Shown in pieces: positions 30,361-35,782 of a DNA stretch of 35,782 bases. Every line of letters begins with the position of its first letter. Positions within the stretch are counted from its first letter, which is position 1. Origin of the DNA: an uncultured Acetobacteraceae bacterium. GTDB lineage: Bacteria; Pseudomonadota; Alphaproteobacteria; Acetobacterales; Acetobacteraceae. The notes beneath the pieces were generated by a model that saw only the letters and a list, made by a program, of their open reading frames with translations, searched no databases and was not told the origin of the DNA. A program made the translations under genes and the position numbers. The stretch spans positions 1 through 35,782 of the forward strand of contig CAIYDT010000219.1 of assembly GCA_903924985.1 (NCBI GenBank), given 5' to 3'.

Positions 30361-31182
30361 ATGAAGATCGTCGATTCCCAGATTCATATCTGGGAGAACG
30401 AAACAATGAACGCGCACCACCGGCAGGTCCGCACGTACTCGATGGAGGACGCGCTCAAAGAGATGGCCGCCGCCGGGGTGGACGCCGCGCTGCTGCATCC
30501 CCCCAGCTCGCTGCCAAAAACCAACGCCACCGCGATCGACGCGGCGCGGACGCGGCCGGACAAGTTCGCGATCCTCGGGCACTTCGACCTGAACGACCCG
30601 GCGAAGCGCGGCGTGGTGGAGACATGGAAGCAGCAGACCGGAATGCTGGGATTCCGGTTCACGTTCACCGCGACGGCTCAACGCGGTTGGTGGGACGATA
30701 ACACACTGGACTGGTTCTGGGCCGCGGCCGAGCAAGCCGGCACCCCGGTGGGTCTCCTGGCCGGCGGACATTTCGGCACGGTCGCGCGCGTGGCGGAGCG
30801 GCATCCCGGACTGCGTCTGTTGATCGATCATTACGGGCGCGGCGGCGGCCCAACCAGCGGCGTCACCTTCGACGATCTGCCCGAGATGCTGGCATTGGCC
30901 CGTTTACCAAATGTAGCCGTCAAGGTTTCGGGGGCACCAAGCTATTCGAAACTGCCCTACCCGTTCCGGGACATGTTCGACGTGACGCAACGGATCTTCG
31001 ATGCGTTCGGACCGAACCGCACGTTCTGGGGAACGGATATTACCCGAATGCCGTGTTCGTATCGGGAATGCGTGACCATGTTCACCGAGGAGATGACCTG
31101 GTTAAAAGGCGCCGATAAGGAAGCCGTGATGGGCCAGGCTCTCTGCGATTGGGTCGGCTGGAAGCTGGTTGCACAGGCATGA
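30361..31182 (+). CDS. Amidohydrolase family (amidohydrolase 2) metal-dependent hydrolase
   Basis: 273 residues, TIM-barrel hydrolase. The first metal motif reads VDSQIHIWE, i.e. QxH instead of the usual HxH, a variant common in this subfamily. Later features are LLIDHYGRGG (His) and FWGTDITRMP (Asp at the end of the last strand). Family members hydrolyse lactones such as 2-pyrone-4,6-dicarboxylate or decarboxylate aromatic acids. AAGGA lies about 10 nt before the ATG. It is cotranscribed with LLM 4. Substrate unknown. Confidence 0.87.
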   Translation: MKIVDSQIHIWENETMNAHHRQVRTYSMEDALKEMAAAGVDAALLHPPSSLPKTNATAIDAARTRPDKFAILGHFDLNDPAKRGVVETWKQQTGMLGFRFTFTATAQRGWWDDNTLDWFWAAAEQAGTPVGLLAGGHFGTVARVAERHPGLRLLIDHYGRGGGPTSGVTFDDLPEMLALARLPNVAVKVSGAPSYSKLPYPFRDMFDVTQRIFDAFGPNRTFWGTDITRMPCSYRECVTMFTEEMTWLKGADKEAVMGQALCDWVGWKLVAQA

Positions 31183-31217
31183 TATTCCGCCACCAGGGGA
31201 AGGCCGGTCCGCGAACA

Positions 31218-31250
31218 GGCCGGCGGGACCTCCCCGCCGGCCATTTCTTT
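31218..31250 (+). terminator. Intrinsic terminator after the LLM 4-amidohydrolase operon
   Basis: GGCCGGCGGG (31218-31227) pairs perfectly with CCCGCCGGCC (31233-31242) around a 5-nt loop, followed by ATTTCTTT. It lies 35 bp after the amidohydrolase stop. This is the clearest Rho-independent terminator in the window. Confidence 0.82.
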
Positions 31251-31314
31251 GTACCCAGGAAAGGTTGAGCAATCGTTAACGCGGCCGACATCCGTATGCG
31301 GGAATCGCGGAAAT

Positions 31315-32193
31315 TTACGAAAAAAACCGTAAAAACCAATCCAGCACCTGCTCCGGCGCTTCCTCATTCACGTAGTGCCCGCTCGGCAGAGCCTCCCCGC
31401 GCACATCATGCGCCCGCAGCCTCCAAAGCCCGACCGGATCGGCGAAGCGCTTGCCCACGCTGCTGGTGCTTCCCCACAGCACCAGGATCGGCATCTGCAA
31501 CTTCCGCCCCAAATCAGCGGTATCCAGTTCGCAATCGATCGTCGCCGCCGCACGGTAATCGCCGCAGGAGCCGCGGATAGTCTTCTCATTGAAACACCGA
31601 ACGTACTCGGACCAGATTTCCGGCGGGATGTGGTTCAGATCCTTGGTCAGCTTCAGCAGCTTCTTGCGCATGAACCAGTCGGGGTCGACGGCGTTAAAGA
31701 ACATCTCGGGAAAGCCCTGAGGCTGCGCCATGAACGGCCAGTGCCAGCCGCCGATCGCACCCTCTTTGTCCATCGCCGCCCACATATCCAGTGTCGGAAC
31801 GATGTCGATAATCGCCGCCTTCATCACCTTATCGGGATGATCCAGGCACATGCGGTGCGTCGTCCGCCCACCCCGGTCATGCCCGGCGACGTAGAAACGG
31901 TCGTAGCCGAGGGCCTTCATCACCTCGATCTGGTCCTGCGCCATGGCGCGGAAGGAGTAATTGACGCTGCCCGGCTCCTCGGTTGGGGCGGAGCTGTCGC
32001 CGTAGCCGCGCAAATCGGCGGCGACGACATGGAAGCGCTCGGCCAGGCGGGGTGCGACCTTGTGCCATGCAACATGCGTCAACGGATTGCCGTGCAGCAG
32101 CAGCAGTGGCGGTCCACTGCCGCCATGGCGCAGGCGGATACGTGCCCCGCTGGTCTCTATATCCATCAGCTTGAAGCCCGGCATGATTTCCAT
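31315..32193 (-). CDS. Alpha/beta hydrolase, haloacetate dehalogenase-like
   Basis: 292 residues from ATG 32191-32193 (GGGGA upstream). The nucleophile is Asp, not Ser: VAGHDRGGRTTHRM gives D106, R107 and R110. H151-W152 in IGGWHWPFM and a C-terminal His (SGHYVNEE, H273) follow. D-R-x-x-R plus His-Trp is the active-site set of fluoroacetate dehalogenases (recalled FAcD numbering D110, R111, R114, H155, W156), so all five align with a constant offset of four. It would hydrolyse haloacetates, cleaving C-F or C-Cl bonds. Homologous epoxide hydrolases share the Asp but not this Arg/Trp pattern. Cytoplasmic; convergent with the amidohydrolase unit. Confidence 0.85.
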   Translation of the reverse strand: MEIMPGFKLMDIETSGARIRLRHGGSGPPLLLLHGNPLTHVAWHKVAPRLAERFHVVAADLRGYGDSSAPTEEPGSVNYSFRAMAQDQIEVMKALGYDRFYVAGHDRGGRTTHRMCLDHPDKVMKAAIIDIVPTLDMWAAMDKEGAIGGWHWPFMAQPQGFPEMFFNAVDPDWFMRKKLLKLTKDLNHIPPEIWSEYVRCFNEKTIRGSCGDYRAAATIDCELDTADLGRKLQMPILVLWGSTSSVGKRFADPVGLWRLRAHDVRGEALPSGHYVNEEAPEQVLDWFLRFFS

Positions 32194-32276
32194 GGACGTG
32201 TCCCCTTTCGAGCCAGATTGTGGCACCTTCCACCCGGATCTTACCATCCTCGGGCTCCTGGAAGAATCGACGCCCC

Positions 32277-32444
32277 ATGAACAATCTGGCGCTCGGCAAG
32301 CCCGCGCCGCAACGCTCCATCTCGTCCTGATCGGCCATAATCAGCCCCGGTGAGGAAGCCAACGGCGGAAATAACGGGCATATCTCCCGTGAAGGCGATT
32401 TTCACACCGACATCGAGTGGGCCCCCTGGTGGCAGGTCGATCTG
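32277..32444 (+). pseudogene. Discoidin (F5/8 type C) domain remnant with nonsense codon
   Basis: Reading from ATG 32277 gives NNLALGKPAPQRSISS, a stop, then SAIISPGEEANGGNNGH and FHTDIEWAPWWQVDLRG. This is the beginning of an F5/8 type C (discoidin) carbohydrate-binding domain; NLALGKPA and the FHTD-E-PWWQVDL motif are hallmarks. The interrupting codon is TGA at 32328-32330, where relatives have Trp (TGG), so it is a single-base nonsense mutation. Only ~55 of ~140 domain residues survive; sequence after about 32444 is unrelated and meets the M20 gene. Confidence 0.7.
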
Positions 32445-32482
32445 CGGGGCCATTGCCGACCGGGCGGAGGCGCGGCGGCAAC

Positions 32483-33883
32483 TCAGCCGGTGGCGGGGAT
32501 CCCCTTTTCGCCTAAATCCCACCAAAGGCCGGCGAAAGCAGCGATACCCTCGCGCGCCGGGCCTTTCAGAAAATGCTCGTCCGGGCCGTGCTGTTTGCAG
32601 CCGTTGTAGCTATGCGGAATCCAAACGAGTGGTACACCGAGATGATCCACGAACACGTCGCCGGGCAACCCGCCGGAGGAGTTGGGGATCACCTGCACAT
32701 GCTTGCCGAGCGTCTTTTCCAGGCTGGCGACGGCCCATCGCACCCAGGGATGGCCGGGGTCGGTACGGCTGGCGGGCATGCGAACGCCGGCGTTTTGGAT
32801 CGCGACGTTGGCGAACCCTTCCGCATCCAGATGCTTCCGTAGGGCGTCGGCGAACCCGGTGGGGTCGGTGTCCACGGTATAGCGTATCTGGCAGTGCGCT
32901 CGGGCGTTGGGGGCGACGGCGTTGACCGGATTCTCCGGCCGGCCGGAGGTCATGGCCAGCACGATGAAGCCGTTCCAGCCGTAGATCTTTTCGGCAGGGG
33001 TCAGGCCGGGTTCTCCCCAGTCGGGGTCGATGGTGGCGGACTCGCCCCCACCGCCCACCGGGCAGCCGGCCAGCACCGACCGCACCGTCGCCGGCACGCC
33101 GTTCCGCGGCAGCCAGTCCCGCACGAGGATTTTGCCGCGCCGGTCGATGATGCATCCGATGGCGTGCGTCAACACGACCGCCGGGTCGGTGGTCAGCCCG
33201 CCCCAATGGCCGGAGTGCACCCCGCCCGCGCGCAGGTTCAGCACGAGGTCGAAGTGATACGTGCCCCGCGTGCCGGTGGCGATGGTCGGAAGATCGGGTG
33301 CCACCCGCGGCCCATCGCTGGCGATCAGCACGTCGGCCTTCAACTGCTCGGCGCGCTGTGCGACGAAGGCTTTCAGGCCGGTGGAGCCGCGCTCCTCGCT
33401 GGTCTCCATTACCATTTTGATGTTGTACCCGAGTTTTCCGTTCCGCTCGGCGATGACCGCTTCCAGGGCGGACAGGTTGACGGCGTGCTGGCCCTTGTTG
33501 TCGGCGGTGCCGCGTCCGTACCAAAGGTCGCCCTCTTCGGTCAGGGTCCAGGGATCGAGGCCCTTGCGCCACTGATCCTCCAGCCCGCGCACGGTGTCGC
33601 CGTGGCCGTAGGTCAGGACCGTTGGCAGGGTGGGGGATTCAATGCGTTCCGCTGTTAGGATCGGGCCGAAGCCGGCGGCGGGGTTGGGGTGGATTTCCAC
33701 CGTGAAGCCGAGGCGTTCCAGCCAGGGCTGGATGGCTTCTGCAAGGTACTGCCTCACGTCAGATTCATGTGCCGGATCCTGCGATGTGCTGCGGATCGCG
33801 ACCAGCCCCGCCAGCCGGTCACGGAAGCCGTTGGTGTCGAAGAAGTCCAGTGCACGGGCGATGGCGGTTTCTCGGGTCGGCAT
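32483..33883 (-). CDS. M20 family metallopeptidase
   Basis: 466 residues from ATG 33881-33883 (AGGAGA 10 nt upstream, inside an alternative upstream ORF start). Di-zinc ligands: H and D in VLTYGHGDTV, D in YGRGTADNKGQH, the catalytic Glu pair in METSEERGS, D in LIASDGPR, and the C-terminal His in CKQHGPDEHFLKG. A lid/dimerisation domain sits in the middle (about 190-310). Family members cleave dipeptides or N-acyl amino acids. No signal peptide. It is the last of three minus-strand genes after the Rieske chimera (32 bp) and the IlvD-type dehydratase. Confidence 0.9.
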   Translation of the reverse strand: MPTRETAIARALDFFDTNGFRDRLAGLVAIRSTSQDPAHESDVRQYLAEAIQPWLERLGFTVEIHPNPAAGFGPILTAERIESPTLPTVLTYGHGDTVRGLEDQWRKGLDPWTLTEEGDLWYGRGTADNKGQHAVNLSALEAVIAERNGKLGYNIKMVMETSEERGSTGLKAFVAQRAEQLKADVLIASDGPRVAPDLPTIATGTRGTYHFDLVLNLRAGGVHSGHWGGLTTDPAVVLTHAIGCIIDRRGKILVRDWLPRNGVPATVRSVLAGCPVGGGGESATIDPDWGEPGLTPAEKIYGWNGFIVLAMTSGRPENPVNAVAPNARAHCQIRYTVDTDPTGFADALRKHLDAEGFANVAIQNAGVRMPASRTDPGHPWVRWAVASLEKTLGKHVQVIPNSSGGLPGDVFVDHLGVPLVWIPHSYNGCKQHGPDEHFLKGPAREGIAAFAGLWWDLGEKGIPATG

Positions 33884-33915
33884 GGTGCGGGAATCTCCTG
33901 GTAACATGAGGTTCG

Positions 33916-34554
33916 TTAAACCACCTTCATCGGCGGCATTTCCATGCTCTCGCCTGGGCGGGCGATCAGGGCATGGCCCGGTGGCACATGAACCCAGGCC
34001 TCGCGGTGTTGGTCGAATGGTTCGCTGGCGACCACGATTCCGTTGTCGTTCCGCTCAAAATACAGCGACGCCGGATCGTCGTCGCTGGCCCAGCGGAATG
34101 CCCAGACCGTGCCTTTGTACAGCGACAGCCGGGGCACCTCGACCAGCGACCACTCGTCGCGGTTCAAAACACCTTCGTACAACGACCGATACAGCGGCAC
34201 GCCCTGCAATTTGCCGTCCGTCGTGTAGGACCAGGAATGATACGGGCACACAAACAAGGAGGTATTCCCCTGCTCGTAACGGCATACCTTCATCCCACGG
34301 TGCCGGCAGGAGTTCAGGAAGACGTGCACCTCGCCCCGGGAGTCGCGACAGAGAATGACCGATTCCTGCCCCATGCGGGACACGAAGAAGTCCCCCGGCT
34401 TGGATATCTGGCTCTCATGCCCGACAAACAGCCACGCTCGGGTGAACAGCTTCTCGAGTTCTTCCTTATGGAACTCGGGCGACACGAAGATCTCGCGGCT
34501 GATGATGCCGCGCTGCGAGTCGATCATCTGGTCGATGGGAAGGGTCTTGGACAT
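33916..34554 (-). CDS. Rieske domain fused to class II amidotransferase tail (probable chimera)
   Basis: 212 residues. The N-terminal part (about 1-150) is the Rieske half of an aromatic ring-hydroxylating oxygenase alpha subunit: [2Fe-2S] ligands C83, H85 (NSCRHRGMKV) and C103, H106 (FVCPYHSW). A complete alpha subunit has ~420-450 residues with a non-heme iron domain, absent here. The remaining ~50 residues (SLYFERNDNGIVVASEPFD, then WVHVPPGHALIARPG) look like the end of a class II glutamine amidotransferase (EgtC/YafJ type). The junction is about residue 152-165 (near 34060-34100). The frame is intact and the start has GGGAGAAG. Probably a deletion product; function doubtful. Confidence 0.72.
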   Translation of the reverse strand: MSKTLPIDQMIDSQRGIISREIFVSPEFHKEELEKLFTRAWLFVGHESQISKPGDFFVSRMGQESVILCRDSRGEVHVFLNSCRHRGMKVCRYEQGNTSLFVCPYHSWSYTTDGKLQGVPLYRSLYEGVLNRDEWSLVEVPRLSLYKGTVWAFRWASDDDPASLYFERNDNGIVVASEPFDQHREAWVHVPPGHALIARPGESMEMPPMKVV

Positions 34555-34612
34555 TCGCCGCTTCTCCCTGGATTGCCGCCAGTCTGCGACGGCTTCCGGG
34601 GAGGTGCAAACC

Positions 34613-35782
34613 TCACCCCCCCTGTCGCATCAGCGCCAGATCGCAGCCTTCGTCGGCCTGCAAGACCTGCTCGTGGATAATGCGGTCCCAGCCGCGCGTC
34701 GGCTTGGCCGGAGGCACCCAGGCGGCGCGGCGCCTGGCCAGCACGTCTTCCGGCACCAGCAGATCCAGCGAACGGTCCTTCACCGACAGCCGGATGCGGT
34801 CGCCGGTTTCCACCAGCGCCAGCGGCCCGCCAGCGGCGGCCTCCGGCGTGATGTGCAGCACGATGGTGCAGAAGGCGGTGCCGGACATGCGGCAGTCGCT
34901 CATGCGGACCATGTCCTTCACGCCCGACAGAGCGATCTTACGCGGGATCGGCAGGTACCCGGCCTCCGGCATGCCCGCGGGGGTCAGGGAGCCAGCGTTC
35001 TTCAGCACCAAAATGTCGTCCGCCGTCACGTCCAGGTCGGGATCGTCGATCCGGTTGGCCAGATCCTCCAATCCGTCGAACACCATCACGCGGGCTTCCT
35101 TCTCAAACAGAGATTCCGTGGCGGCGCTGCGCTTGAGGATGGCGCCGCGCGGCGCGAGGGACCCGAACAGCGACACGATTCCGCCTACGGGAGAGACCGG
35201 CTTGGCCCGCTCGCGAATGTAGCGGCGATCGACGAAGGCGGGTTCCACCAGACGCTCGCCCAGAGGCAGGCCGGTGACGTCGATGCAATCGAGATGCAGC
35301 AGGTCCCGCAACTCCCACAGCAAAGCCGGCATGCCGCCGGCGCTGTGAAAATCTTCCATGTACCCCTCGCCGGTCGGCTTCAGGTCGACCAGCACGGGGG
35401 TGGTGTCAGACAGCATGTTCAGGCGTTGCAGATCGATCTTCACCCCGATGCGCCCGGCCACCGCCGTGAGGTGGATCAGCGCGTTGGTGGACCCGCCGAG
35501 CGCCAGCAGCACTCGCAGCGCGTTCTCGACCGACCTCGCGGTGATGATCTGCGAGGGCTTGATCGGGTTGGTAATCAGCCGCACCGCCAGCGCACCGGCT
35601 TCCTCGGCCGCGCGCAGCCGGTCCGCGTGCACGGCTGGGATGGAGCCATGGCCGAGCGGGATCATACCGAGTGCTTCGGCGATGCAGGCCATGGTGGAGG
35701 CGGTGCCCATCACGCCGCAGGTGCCAGCGGTGGTGGCGAGCCGCCCCTCGATGTCCGCGATGCGCTCCCCGGTGACGGTGCC
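34613..35782 (-). CDS. IlvD/Edd family dehydratase, C-terminal part (cut by window edge)
   Basis: About 389 codons, open to the right edge with no start; a full protein has ~575 residues. Seen from the edge: the Fe-S cysteine motif TCGVMGTASTMACI, PLGHGSIPAVHADRLRAA, ALGGSTNALIHLTA and the late ALSGVKDMVRMSDCRMSGTA. Members include dihydroxy-acid dehydratase and sugar-acid dehydratases (arabinonate, gluconate). The PAVHADRLRAAEEAG and TPAGMPEAGYLPIP segments suggest the sugar-acid group rather than IlvD itself, with moderate certainty. Two positions read Cys (DCRMSGTAFCT) where relatives mostly have Ala and Gly. It probably starts the operon that continues to the Rieske chimera and M20 gene. 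Confidence 0.85.
   Translation of the reverse strand, partial: GTVTGERIADIEGRLATTAGTCGVMGTASTMACIAEALGMIPLGHGSIPAVHADRLRAAEEAGALAVRLITNPIKPSQIITARSVENALRVLLALGGSTNALIHLTAVAGRIGVKIDLQRLNMLSDTTPVLVDLKPTGEGYMEDFHSAGGMPALLWELRDLLHLDCIDVTGLPLGERLVEPAFVDRRYIRERAKPVSPVGGIVSLFGSLAPRGAILKRSAATESLFEKEARVMVFDGLEDLANRIDDPDLDVTADDILVLKNAGSLTPAGMPEAGYLPIPRKIALSGVKDMVRMSDCRMSGTAFCTIVLHITPEAAAGGPLALVETGDRIRLSVKDRSLDLLVPEDVLARRRAAWVPPAKPTRGWDRIIHEQVLQADEGCDLALMRQGG

Noticed and set aside
31314..31333. TTTACG...CGTAAA hairpin with an A-run loop at the end of the haloacetate-dehalogenase-like gene
   Set aside because: It overlaps the stop codon and is AT-rich and weak; no T-run in the right place for a terminator.

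Overview
The window is GC-rich bacterial chromosome. Its core block (rnd-kdsD-lptC-lptA-lptB-rpoN-hpf), an FzlA-like GST, a complex I NDUFA9-family protein and an ATP synthase zeta-type inhibitor all point to an alphaproteobacterium. The many luciferase-like (LLM) oxidoreductases and the overall style suggest an Acetobacteraceae/Rhodospirillales relative. That placement is inference from gene content, not from a marker gene.

Layout. (1) 1-5350 is a worn accessory region: the start of an IS21-type transposase with its terminal repeats sits directly against the C-terminal stump of a glycosyltransferase. Two glycan-type methyltransferase genes follow (a double-FkbM protein and a SAM methyltransferase with an Ig-like tail). 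Next come an IS1380 transposase scrap, tRNA-Arg(CCT), an MFS transporter stump and an XRE regulator. (2) 5523-7228 is a glyoxylate/hydroxypyruvate pair (hyi-glxR). (3) 7305-8530 holds an AI-2E-type exporter and a tiny membrane protein. (4) 8551-10451 is a compact operon preceded by a perfect FNR-type box: F1-ATPase inhibitor zeta homologue, two unrecognised multi-pass membrane proteins and cytochrome b561. (5) 10784-12458 carries fzlA-like and NDUFA9-like genes. (6) 12624-19068 is conserved core: tRNA-Leu(CAG) touching rnd, then kdsD-lptC-lptA-lptB joined by ATGA overlaps, then rpoN and long-form hpf. The usual ptsN neighbour is absent; a decayed sulfotransferase and a TPR/heptosyltransferase-like protein stand there instead. 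(7) 21461-35782 is a catabolic region: SDR, HSL-type esterase, FAH hydrolase, four LLM oxidoreductases, an atypical crotonase, GST, amidohydrolase, a haloacetate-dehalogenase-like hydrolase, M20 peptidase, a Rieske chimera and an IlvD/Edd dehydratase that runs off the right edge.

How the genes work together. The Lpt block makes and exports LPS: KdsD supplies arabinose-5-phosphate for Kdo, and LptC/A/B move LPS across the envelope. RpoN and HPF serve alternative transcription and ribosome hibernation. The FNR-box operon looks like an oxygen-responsive bioenergetic module, coupling ATP-hydrolysis inhibition with a b-type cytochrome. The catabolic region is two operons diverging from an 84-bp gap at 25571-25654, plus smaller divergent units. 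It reads as an uncharacterised CoA-thioester/cyclic-compound degradation pathway built around flavin or F420 LLM enzymes.

A recurrent theme is gene debris at unit boundaries: glycosyltransferase, IS1380, MFS, sulfotransferase, alpha/beta-hydrolase and discoidin-domain remnants, and an in-frame Rieske::amidotransferase fusion. No CRISPR array, rRNA, prophage or complete transposon was seen.
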